IMG/VR virus record: IMGVR_UViG_3300045993_000338
Coordinates: 1 to 25,685 of that record
From: a virus
DNA length: 25,685 nucleotides
Direction: 5' to 3' (one strand)
The stretch's first letter is position 1; the number at the start of each line of letters is the position of its first letter. A model generated the notes under the pieces. That model had not been told where the DNA came from and made no database searches. It worked only from the letters and a program-made list of their open reading frames with translations. The translations under genes were made by a program, and so were the position numbers. Of this stretch, positions 6,670-13,022 are shown piece after piece.

Positions 6670-8052
6670 TTAATAACTTATATTTAAGTTGTTTTCTGTA
6701 ATTAAACTATTTGAATTTTCAAGAACCAGATGACTCACACTAGCCACAAGCAAGTTGACAATATCCGTACTGGATAACTCGATAGGATAATAAGTAAGTC
6801 TACTAATATTAACTAAGCCACTTTGCAGTAAGTTAATCATTGTTGGAACACTGATTCCTGTGTATTCGGTAGGCGTTGAGCCGCCAGCCCATGTGTATAA
6901 ATACGTGCTACCATCTTTTACCAAATTGTTATAAACAACAACATAAGTCCCAGAGGTTGGAAACGTAATATTAAACGTACCAAAGGCGCTAGGCGTTCTG
7001 AAGGCTGTACCCGATGCTCTAACAACAAAAGTGCCTTGCTCACTGTTATACCAATTTAAGCCAGCTCCGGTGAAACTGGCTACATCCGCTGGACGGGTTA
7101 CGGCTACCGTAGTTGTTGGAATGTAAGATGACTCTTTAGAACCGAGTCCAAGTTGGAAATTAGTAACTACAGCTGAGCCCTGTGCAGTAGTGCTAACAGA
7201 CCCTGTGGATTGTGTTGGATTGGTTGTACCTGCGGGCATGAAGCGCACAATATGTGCGCCAGTTGCTGCTGTCGTAAAGGTCAATACTACACGCCAGAAC
7301 GTGTTAGTTGCCGGTACACACGTAGCTGAAGAGGCTAGGATGGAGGCTCCGGTTATTGCTGTCCACGCTGTTGCGATACCATTAGTTGTATCAATAGTTA
7401 CTAGAGCATAATTAGTACCTAGATAGACATAAAAAACAGGATAACTAGACTGTGCGCCTACTGTTTTCTTTACACGTAGCGTTGCTACATAGGTAGTAGC
7501 AGAAGTTAAAGATGGGCCAGTTTGGAATATATCTACTGCTGAATTACTAGCATCTGTAACTGTCCATGCTGATGTTGCTCCATCAAGACCGATAACATTT
7601 TGTGTTATTGCTGGCCCACCCGCTGAACCCCACGGTGCGGTTGTAAGCGAATTAGACTGCAGTAATAAATTAGTCCGAGACTCTTCAGCAAGTAGTGTAA
7701 TAGGCAAAGTAATTGCCGAACCATCGTTTAATACTGAACTCCACACACCTTCACTAATTCTACGTGCATTCTGAAAGCGCGCTTCATTAGCCGCACAGGT
7801 TATCAATATTGGCGAGTTACCGGCTACCGCTGTAGGTGCATAAGCTAAGACTGTTGAGGCATGGTTACGCGCCCATGTCATACGAGAATCTAGCTGTGGT
7901 GTTGTCGCGTACTGTTCATCGAGGGGAAGGGCAGCTGGTAAATTCTTTCTTAGCCCTACAGTCTGTAAAACATGAGGCCAAACGCTACTAGGGTTACCAT
8001 TAATAAAGACATTAACGTTTCTTCTGAAATTTAAGTTAATTATCTTAGCCAT
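6670..8052 (-). CDS. Large fibre/carbohydrate-binding-like virion protein
   Basis: This 460-residue protein is beta-rich throughout. Residues about 120-320 look like a phage head-fibre/CBM-type jelly roll: 'EESRTNLLLQSNSL.TAPW', 'SAWTVTDAS', 'ATLRVKKTVG', 'FWRVVLTFTT', and 'NFQLGLGSKESSYIPTT' followed by 'VTRPADVASFTG'. That series is common to phage and prophage proteins of this size. The C-terminal part starts with GTFVVRASG, as in concanavalin-like sections. The N-terminus (MAKIINLNFRRNVNVFINGNP) is basic and may attach to the particle. The likely function is capsid- or tail-attached host-surface binding. The Shine-Dalgarno site is weak. Confidence 0.65.
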   Translation of the reverse strand: MAKIINLNFRRNVNVFINGNPSSVWPHVLQTVGLRKNLPAALPLDEQYATTPQLDSRMTWARNHASTVLAYAPTAVAGNSPILITCAANEARFQNARRISEGVWSSVLNDGSAITLPITLLAEESRTNLLLQSNSLTTAPWGSAGGPAITQNVIGLDGATSAWTVTDASNSAVDIFQTGPSLTSATTYVATLRVKKTVGAQSSYPVFYVYLGTNYALVTIDTTNGIATAWTAITGASILASSATCVPATNTFWRVVLTFTTAATGAHIVRFMPAGTTNPTQSTGSVSTTAQGSAVVTNFQLGLGSKESSYIPTTTVAVTRPADVASFTGAGLNWYNSEQGTFVVRASGTAFRTPSAFGTFNITFPTSGTYVVVYNNLVKDGSTYLYTWAGGSTPTEYTGISVPTMINLLQSGLVNISRLTYYPIELSSTDIVNLLVASVSHLVLENSNSLITENNLNISY

Positions 8053-8056
8053 AGTC

Positions 8057-8623
8057 TTATGCTATTGTGTAAGCTACCGCCGAACCACTGACTGCCAAAG
8101 CCGCTGCTAACGGAAGTTGTACAGTGACTACGCCAGATGTGCCAGTAACCACACCTTTAATTAAGTGCGCTGTGATTAACGCCGCTTCAGCATTCGCGGA
8201 AGTCATACCTGTTAAGTCTGGTACGGTTACTTTTGCAGTAAAGGTTACGACGTCATTGGGTTGTGTCTTTGCAGCAGCTGTGGGTAATTGTGAGGTAACC
8301 ACACCATACGCTCCAGTAATCGCCCCTATTGCTAAATTTGCGTTCAATATAGCCGCACTTGCTACCGCTATGGTCATTCCCGCTAAATCAGGCATAGTGA
8401 TGGGTATCGCCATCGCACAGTTATCCCATGTCCCTTCTGGCGTAGTCGTCGCATAGCCTGCTTCATAGGCTGCGTAGAGTTCATCGCCTGAGACATGCGG
8501 GTTAGTATTTGCTCCATTAATTAATCCATGCCTACCTGCACAGAAGGCTTTTCCAAGCTTTCCATCAGCCGTTTTAAGTGTTGTTTCATCTTGTGCGGCT
8601 GCGTATCTTATCTGACCAGTCAT
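8057..8623 (-). CDS. Virion-region protein with two PASTA-like domains
   Basis: This 188-residue protein has an N-terminal part (1-70) and two tandem PASTA-like units at about 74-130 and 132-188. Each unit starts with a 'PdL.GMt...A.aai..A.L..G.vtg..GvVt.QlP.aa' pattern (TMPDLAGMTIAVASAAI; TVPDLTGMTSANAEAAL). PASTA domains bind peptidoglycan or unlinked muropeptides in kinases and penicillin-binding proteins, and they occur as small structural units in phage proteins. The N-terminal portion has two His, an SGDELYAAYEAGYA helix and no signal. A good GGGGAAG site precedes the ATG. Particle display is inferred from neighbours. Confidence 0.65.
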   Translation of the reverse strand: MTGQIRYAAAQDETTLKTADGKLGKAFCAGRHGLINGANTNPHVSGDELYAAYEAGYATTTPEGTWDNCAMAIPITMPDLAGMTIAVASAAILNANLAIGAITGAYGVVTSQLPTAAAKTQPNDVVTFTAKVTVPDLTGMTSANAEAALITAHLIKGVVTGTSGVVTVQLPLAAALAVSGSAVAYTIA

Positions 8624-8624
8624 T

Positions 8625-8960
8625 TCACTTCCCCTGAACCAGACAAGCTTTGCCTTCTGGCGTTAATAAATAATTTGCCATTGCTGAGGCGGCTATATCT
8701 GGGCTTTGACTATTTAAAGCATAACCCTCCCGAATAGCCTTCTCAAACATGTTCATAGGTATCGATGCAACCATACGGCCCCAGGGATGCCCATCTTGTT
8801 CACCTAAATCATACAATACCCCAGGATTCTTTCTTAGCTCGGCATTGCGAGCTAAGATCAAATCTTCTGATGGCTGCGTTTGCTTATGGGCTATCTCGTC
8901 AATGTGCGTTAAGAACTCTGACTTGATAACCCCGTCAAATGTTGGATCAAACTGAGTCAT
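8625..8960 (-). CDS. Conserved phage protein, unknown function
   Basis: This 111-residue protein is mixed alpha/beta. Its central segment LYDLGEQDGHPWGRMVASIPMNMFEKAIREGYALN and a C-terminal helix AASAMANYLLTPEGKACLVQGK are the most distinctive parts. There is one Cys, no signal and no membrane segment. It starts directly after the TAG of a possible 26-residue membrane peptide and is followed 1 nt later by the PASTA-like gene. The context is a run of virion-structure genes downstream of the capsid. I do not recognise the family. Confidence 0.55.
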   Translation of the reverse strand: MTQFDPTFDGVIKSEFLTHIDEIAHKQTQPSEDLILARNAELRKNPGVLYDLGEQDGHPWGRMVASIPMNMFEKAIREGYALNSQSPDIAASAMANYLLTPEGKACLVQGK

Positions 8961-9041
8961 CTAGTCCATCCATACGGTTATTACAGTTAACACTACGGTT
9001 ATTACTGCTAATGCAACCATTATTTGTGCAGTAATATCCAC
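8961..9041 (-). CDS. Possible 26-residue membrane micropeptide
   Basis: A short frame from a GTG (9041) reads V-D-I-T-A-Q-I-M-V-A-L-A, then VITVVLTVITVWMD and TAG. It fills the 83-nt gap between the 9044 and 8960 genes, and its stop abuts the next ATG (TAGATG). The sequence is one hydrophobic helix. No clear ribosome-binding site precedes the GTG. An internal ATG would give 19 residues. It may be chance in a gap. Confidence 0.25.
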   Translation of the reverse strand: MDITAQIMVALAVITVVLTVITVWMD

Positions 9042-9043
9042 AA

Positions 9044-9277
9044 TTACATTCGATTGGTAAACTTAAGAGCGACATTTGTACCTAAATCCACCACGACACC
9101 AGCAGCTGGTGACTGTGCTGAACATGTCAGGGATGAGGCGATACCGCTATCTATAGCCCCGCCTTCCGATCGGGAGGCTTTCATACCTGATGAACCTAAG
9201 CCTGCGGTCTTTAATGCAGTTTCTATTGCGGCTACTGCGATGCCGGTACACGTTGGTGTTGCTACTGTCGTTGGCAT
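9044..9277 (-). CDS. Single PASTA-like domain protein
   Basis: This 77-residue protein looks like one PASTA-type unit: IAVAAIETALKTAGLG helix, a basic/acidic turn (SRSEGGAIDSG), then SLTCSAQSPAAGVVVDLGTNVALKFTN, where 'qsPaaG..v..Gt.V.l' is the usual second half. Two Cys are present. Its start overlaps the previous stop as TAATG, so translation is coupled to the 130-residue Pro/Thr-rich gene. With the two-unit gene at 8057 it gives three PASTA-like units in this cluster. A surface or decoration role is likely but unproven. Confidence 0.6.
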   Translation of the reverse strand: MPTTVATPTCTGIAVAAIETALKTAGLGSSGMKASRSEGGAIDSGIASSLTCSAQSPAAGVVVDLGTNVALKFTNRM

Positions 9278-9669
9278 TACAATCTCTCCAAATATTGATC
9301 AAGTAGATTACTTACTTCCGCCTCTGTTGCAAGACCTGTAGCGCCAGGCTGAATAATGCCCGCTTCAAGATTCAATGCAATGGTATGTATGTTCTTAACC
9401 TTAATAGTTGCAGCAGGTTCATTTGGCCCGATCGAATAACCACGCGCTCTGGCATCTCTTCTAGCCGTATCATCTGGCGTAGAGTGCAGCGGACGATTGG
9501 GCTGTTTAGGTTCAGCTACAAGCGTTTCTGGTGTAGGTGAAGGTTGAATTACATTGGGCGATACTTTGGCTTTAGGCGTAGTATGCGCTGGCGCTACTTT
9601 AGCACTAGTATTGGTTACTGGTGTGGTAGGCGTTACATGTGGTACGTGCTTTGGTGTTTCAGTTGTCAT
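9277..9669 (-). CDS. Pro/Thr-rich phage protein with C-terminal folded domain
   Basis: From the ATG at 9669 (GGAG site, 6-nt spacer) this is 130 residues; a TTG start four codons earlier is less likely. Residues 1-60 are low-complexity and disordered (Pro, Thr, Val, Lys). The rest, about 65-130, has a compact pattern: DDTARRDARARGYSIGPNEP, then IKVKNIHTIALNLEAGIIQPGATGLATEAEVSNLLDQYLERL. This is the first gene after the capsid terminator. Head-completion or decoration proteins often sit here. I cannot name a family. Confidence 0.6.
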   Translation of the reverse strand: MTTETPKHVPHVTPTTPVTNTSAKVAPAHTTPKAKVSPNVIQPSPTPETLVAEPKQPNRPLHSTPDDTARRDARARGYSIGPNEPAATIKVKNIHTIALNLEAGIIQPGATGLATEAEVSNLLDQYLERL

Positions 9670-9680
9670 TTTATTCTCCA

Positions 9681-9729
9681 AGAATTAAAACCTACCTAAT
9701 TTGGGAAGGTGAATAACCAATTAGGCAGG
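9681..9729 (-). terminator. Rho-independent terminator after the capsid gene
   Basis: On the minus strand, CCTGCCTAATTGG (9729-9717) pairs with CCAAATTAGGTAGG (9704-9691). This makes a 13-bp stem with one G-T pair and a single A bulge, followed by TTTTAATT. It sits 30-80 nt after the capsid stop (9761) and before the next start (9669). It probably limits read-through, so downstream virion genes are made in lower amounts than capsid. Confidence 0.75.
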
Positions 9730-9760
9730 AAAACTAGCAGGTATTATTCTGATCGTTTAT

Positions 9761-10309
9761 TTAAAGTGTTACAGCAGTTGCTGGATTAATGTCACCAATG
9801 ATCGCCATCGATTTTTCAGTCAAGACTTTCAACGTCCAATCAACTGACATTTGTTTATTTTCAGCAAGGCCAGTCTTAGCCAAGTCTTCCGTCCGATAGC
9901 CCTTAAGATATGAAAGGGATAAATAGGAAGGATCAAGTATAAACACATCAGCAACCTGGGTTGATCCAGAGTCAGTGTGTTTTTGTTGCAGTCGATTGGG
10001 CACCATTTTAAGAGTCCCGAAATCTGTAACAAATACGTTTACAGAACCCAATGCAGTAGCTTGTTCTGTACTCTTGCCTTGATCGCTCATCAAGGTAGCC
10101 ACACGTGCTGAGCTAGTAAATAAGTATTCACTGAATTTACGAATAACCCCAGGAATAGACATCATCACAGTAGGATCGCCACCATCTGTATAAACAGCTT
10201 GTACAGCATCACGCACCAATGTTTCAGTTAAGCCTCTTGCCGCTGTAGGTATTCTGGCAACCGTTAAACCCGTCGAACCAGAGAACCCGCCAGCAGTACC
10301 ACCATAATT
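9761..10309 (-). CDS. Major capsid protein, exon 3 of 3 (C-terminal 182 residues)
   Basis: The exon starts right after the proposed omega-G of intron 2 at 10310. It reads AATTATGGTGG, coding N-Y-G-G-T-A-G-G-F-S-G-S-T, and continues in frame through RIPTAARGLTETLVRDAVQAVYTDGGDPTVMMSIPGVIRKFSEYLF to TAA. The motif 'GG.PT....P......kf' is typical of SU10-like capsid proteins after the E-loop region. The middle has SRV-like ATLMSDQGKSTEQATAL and a C-terminal SVDWTLKVLTEKSMAIIGDI. A TTG in frame at 10219 would start a C-terminal fragment but has no known role. See exon 1 for the whole protein. Confidence 0.85.
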   Translation of the reverse strand, partial: NYGGTAGGFSGSTGLTVARIPTAARGLTETLVRDAVQAVYTDGGDPTVMMSIPGVIRKFSEYLFTSSARVATLMSDQGKSTEQATALGSVNVFVTDFGTLKMVPNRLQQKHTDSGSTQVADVFILDPSYLSLSYLKGYRTEDLAKTGLAENKQMSVDWTLKVLTEKSMAIIGDINPATAVTL

Positions 10310-11497
10310 CTTTGTATTATTAGTCGCTTTTTAATTACCGACTACTTAAACTCTCGCCTAAGAATAGACTATATCATCAACCAAAAACTTGTTACTTTTA
10401 GCCATATTTTCATAAGCAGGCAATATTTGTAAATTAGCCTCACAATGCAGACCAGTTACAAACTTACCTTTTAAAGGGACTATATGGTCAACATGGAACG
10501 CTATTCCTGTTAACTCAGTAAGTCTAATTGCTTCCTTATATATAGCTTTAATTTTATCTTTGTTCTTCCAAGAAACACTAGCCCTTAACTTTGCAGCTCT
10601 TCTATTTGCGTGACAGACACGTTTAATAATTGCTGCTTTTTCTGGATTAGCCAATTGCCATTTTTTAGTTTTGGCAATACGTTTCTTTTGGTTCTTATAA
10701 TAAGATGTTTTTTCATACTTAAAAACAAGTTCTGGATTAGCCTCTTTCCAAGCCTTATCTTTAACTTTGCATCTTTCTATATTAGCATCTCGCCATTTTC
10801 TAGCATTTTTAACGCATCTATCAAGATTATTTAATCTCCATTCCTTAGCCTGCTTAGACCTCTTGTCTTTATTTAAAAGATTATAGTACTTACCATAAGC
10901 TAATCTTTGCTCTCTATGAGCCTCATAACATTTTCTACTTATTCCTGATAATTTATCAGGATTAGCCAAACGGTATGATCTTTCTTTAGCTAAACATAAC
11001 TCATAATTATTGCTTCTATATTCAAGAGCCTTTTCTGCTATTACAGCAGCATTAGCCTCATAATATTTTCTGCATTCTTTTGAGCGTTTTTCCTTTCCTT
11101 CTGGTGTTGATCTTTCTAATCTTGTTCTTACGTTTAAACAACTTTTACATTCTAACGATCTTGCTTTGAACTCGGATAAAACCTTTATTTCTAAACAAAC
11201 TTTACATTTTTTGGTTGTCGGGCACTCGTGGGTTTTCATCGTCTTCACCTTTTTAATTACTGTTAGTACAAATATAGTGTACTTCCATAATTATGCAAAT
11301 AAAGACTGTATAACCTAGTCGTTGAACCTTGAACTTATCACTAAGTCCCTTGGCTGCTGATTGTCATATAAGCTAGTGTTTTCAAGCATTCACACTTACA
11401 GTCACCTGTTATGTTGTAGCCACTAACCCTTAAAGATATCCCAGCAATTCACCCAATTTTTACTTGTAGCTTACGCTGCAAGGCCACAATTAAGTTT
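10310..11497 (-). ncRNA. Group I intron 2 in the capsid gene (1188 nt, HNH-encoding)
   Basis: The 5' splice site follows exon sequence AGCCAT. Exon GCCAU pairs with intron GUGGC, with the last U opposite G (P1). P2 is CUUGCAGC-GUAA-GCUACAAG with one mismatch. P4 is UUGCUG with CAGCAG. P7 is GACUA (about 11312-11316) with UAGUC near 10368. The intron ends AATACAAAG; exon AAUUA pairs with intron UAAUU upstream of the P1 strand (P10). P5 carries a large insert of about 70 nt compared with intron 1. The HNH gene lies between the two P7 strands, as in P8-loop ORFs. Excision of 1188 nt leaves the frame intact. Confidence 0.85.
10358..11239 (-). CDS. HNH homing endonuclease of intron 2
   Basis: This 293-residue protein (ATG at 11239, AAAGGTGA site 6 nt upstream) has a zinc-finger-like N-terminus, C12xxC15 and C31xxC34. 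A long charged middle is built of about nine degenerate 15-residue units (W/Y-x-x-A/N-N-P/x-E/D-K/R). A C-terminal HNH domain follows: HVDHIVPLKG (H249, D251, H252), GLHCEANLQIL (N269), and ENMAKSNK. It should cut intronless capsid alleles near the insertion site, so the intron spreads. Its last codons run through the 3' P7 strand (VDDIVYS), so coding and ribozyme core overlap. It is divergent from the intron 1 enzyme but of the same class. Confidence 0.88.
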   Translation of the reverse strand: MKTHECPTTKKCKVCLEIKVLSEFKARSLECKSCLNVRTRLERSTPEGKEKRSKECRKYYEANAAVIAEKALEYRSNNYELCLAKERSYRLANPDKLSGISRKCYEAHREQRLAYGKYYNLLNKDKRSKQAKEWRLNNLDRCVKNARKWRDANIERCKVKDKAWKEANPELVFKYEKTSYYKNQKKRIAKTKKWQLANPEKAAIIKRVCHANRRAAKLRASVSWKNKDKIKAIYKEAIRLTELTGIAFHVDHIVPLKGKFVTGLHCEANLQILPAYENMAKSNKFLVDDIVYS

Positions 11498-11596
11498 ATG
11501 GCTAGATAACCAAGTAGGAAGACCACCGACTTTACCCGCTGTAGAGCCACCATCATCAGAGACAGAAGCCTGGTTTTGTAAACAAATGGCATCTAC
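11498..11596 (-). CDS. Major capsid protein, exon 2 of 3 (33 residues)
   Basis: A 99-nt mini-exon lies between the introns and starts after the omega-G of intron 1 at 11597. It reads V-D-A-I-C-L-Q-N-Q-A-S, then VSDDGGSTAGKVGGLPTWLSSH. The LQNQAS and 'GL..Wl' segments are the conserved part of SU10-like capsids that directly follows the RRD end of exon 1. That makes the first splice junction nearly certain. It has no start codon and cannot be a gene on its own. In an unspliced RNA the frame would run on into intron 2 and stop at LAA-stop. Confidence 0.9.
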
Positions 11597-12626
11597 CATT
11601 ATTTTTACGTCCCGTTTACAGGGCGGGAGAGTTCTTTATCTCTCCACCTTTAGTTACCTAAAGGATAGGACTATATCATCAACCAAGATGTTTATTACTT
11701 TTCCTGATATTGTCCAATTTAGTCAATATCTGCATGTTGCCATGCCAGTGTAAACCAGTTACCAACTCACCTTGTAAAGGTACAATATGATCCACCTCAT
11801 GTTGTACACCTGTACTTAATGTCAATCGCCTTGCCTCTTTGCGTAGCTCAATTATTTTAGCTGCGTTATACCAAATGGGTTTAGCTCGTTTGGCTCTGGT
11901 TCTATATCTTTCAGTCTTTTCAGTGTAATAAGAAACATTTTCTTTAAAATGTTGCTTATGATATTCCCTAATAGCATCTAGTCTTTCAGGATTAGCTTCA
12001 TAAAAAGCCTTCCTTTTTGAAACTATTAAGTCCTTATTTTCTGCATAAGTTTTAGCCAATCTGGCCTTTTCTCTAGCAATTACATCAGGCTTGTTTCTAT
12101 ACTCTTTTTTCTGAATACTTATTTTTCCAGCATTCAAAACGTTGTAACCTTTGTGATAATCTGATGATTTCTTCTTAAATTCATCCGTTGATCTTTTTAC
12201 AGCTTGATTAGCTAATTTAAATAATCGAGCTTGCTCGTTGCTGTTATAACGCTCTTTCTCTTTAGCATTCTCACAAAGTTTACATTTACCTTTCAGGTAT
12301 GTCTTTCCTTTCCTGTTGTCAAAATAACTATGGTATTCACTGACAGACTTCTCTGTATTACAAGTTTTACATAACTTGGTTGCCGCGCACTCGTGTTGTT
12401 TCATAATCTCACCTTTTAGTTAATAATATTAAATCATATTAAATAATATTATATACTACTAAGCTCTTGTTGTCTAGAGCATTTCGATGAGACCGTATAC
12501 ATTAGTCTCTGAACCTTCAATCCGTCACCGGAAAGCTTGGCTGCTGATTGCCCTTTTCAGGGGTTCCAGCAATTCACGCGGTTATTACATTGCTACTTAC
12601 GCAGCAAGGGGACTAAAATGCCATCT
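11597..12626 (-). ncRNA. Group I intron 1 in the capsid gene (1030 nt, HNH-encoding)
   Basis: The 5' splice site follows exon GGGAT. Exon GGGAU pairs with intron GUCCC, with U opposite G (P1). P10 is exon 2 AGAUGCC with intron GGCAUUU. P2 is UUGCUGC-GUAA-GUAGCAA. P3 is ACCG with CGGU. P4 is UUGCUG with CAGCAG. P7 is GACUA (in GUUCAGAGACUA) with UAGUC (in GAUAUAGUCC). P8 is CAUCGA with UUGAUG, with the HNH gene in its loop. P9 hairpins follow (GGAGAG/CUCUCC; CCCGUUUACAGGG). The intron ends TAATG. The stop of the HNH gene lies in the 3' P8 strand. This is a complete core typical of phage group I introns. Confidence 0.9.
11679..12404 (-). CDS. HNH homing endonuclease of intron 1
   Basis: This 241-residue protein starts at ATG 12404 with AAAAGGTGA upstream. 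Paired Cys occur at 12/15 and 41/44, a zinc-finger-like N-terminus. The charged middle has repeats like those of the intron 2 enzyme (YRNKPDVIAREKARL; FYEANPERLDAIREY). The C-terminal HNH domain is HEVDHIVPLQG (D205, H206), GLHWHGNMQIL (N223) and DNIRKSNK. Phage P8-loop HNH enzymes such as SPO1 I-HmuI are the nearest type. Its likely target is the intronless capsid allele. The N-terminus MKQHECAATKLCKTC parallels MKTHECPTTKKCKVC in the other enzyme, so the two share a common ancestor. Confidence 0.88.
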   Translation of the reverse strand: MKQHECAATKLCKTCNTEKSVSEYHSYFDNRKGKTYLKGKCKLCENAKEKERYNSNEQARLFKLANQAVKRSTDEFKKKSSDYHKGYNVLNAGKISIQKKEYRNKPDVIAREKARLAKTYAENKDLIVSKRKAFYEANPERLDAIREYHKQHFKENVSYYTEKTERYRTRAKRAKPIWYNAAKIIELRKEARRLTLSTGVQHEVDHIVPLQGELVTGLHWHGNMQILTKLDNIRKSNKHLG

Positions 12627-13010
12627 ATCCCTTCTAAGTTCTTGTTGCCTTCTCATGACCTGATAGCTTGTTTCTTTCGTTCTTCCGATCACATCGGAAG
12701 CATCCGCACGAAATGAGACACGCACCACCTTCTGACTGATCTGGCTATGATTGCCGACACGATTACCAATAACGGTATTATTACCAGAGGCGTCAGAACC
12801 ATCCACGACAGCATTTGTGACGTCAGGCGTTGCCAGGACATCGAGCGTCCACTCCGTATATTCGTTCTTGTGTGTATCACTTCCAATCATATCAGTAAAT
12901 GGTAATGGGATTCGACTGATGTCAAAAATCCTGTTCATGACGTCTTCACGTATGAGTCCTTTATATGTGGCCGCTTTAAGATCGGCCGAATCAAGATTCG
13001 CTGTGCTCAT
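12627..13010 (-). CDS. Major capsid protein (SU10-like, DUF5309), exon 1 of 3
   Basis: Exon 1 codes residues 1-128 of a 343-residue protein (exons 384, 99 and 549 nt, all phase 0). Conserved parts are AATYKGLIREDVMNRIFDISRIPLPFTDMIG, EYTEWTLDVLATPDV, VDGSDASGNNT, VGNHSQISQKVVRVSFRADASDVIG and MRRQQELRRD. These are hallmarks of the SU10/DUF5309 HK97-fold capsid family. Without splicing the frame stops 9 codons into intron 1 (137 residues). It starts with a GGGGTAAATTAAAATG site, 13 nt after the scaffold stop. It forms the icosahedral shell, and splicing of both introns is needed to make it. Confidence 0.92.
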
Positions 13011-13022
13011 TTTAATTTACCC

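Noticed and set aside
8124-8456. Plus-strand 110-codon frame opposite the PASTA-like gene
   Set aside because: It is the antisense of Ala/Thr/Val-rich repeats, which avoid stops on both strands; the minus frame has the ribosome-binding site and the PASTA-like pattern.
10610-10834. Plus-strand frame opposite the intron 2 HNH gene
   Set aside because: It is rich in Phe/Ile/Ser as the complement of Lys/Asn/Ala codons and has no start signal.
9761-13010. Capsid gene considered a pseudogene broken by frameshifts or insertion elements
   Set aside because: Every exon length is a multiple of three, splice pairings and group I cores are intact, and the joined motif matches the capsid family. No terminal inverted repeats or target duplications of a transposon are seen.
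9761-13010. HNH genes considered as inteins
   Set aside because: They are separate ORFs with their own start, ribosome-binding site and stop, and the flanks lack intein splicing motifs (N-terminal Cys/Ser, C-terminal HN-Cys/Ser/Thr).
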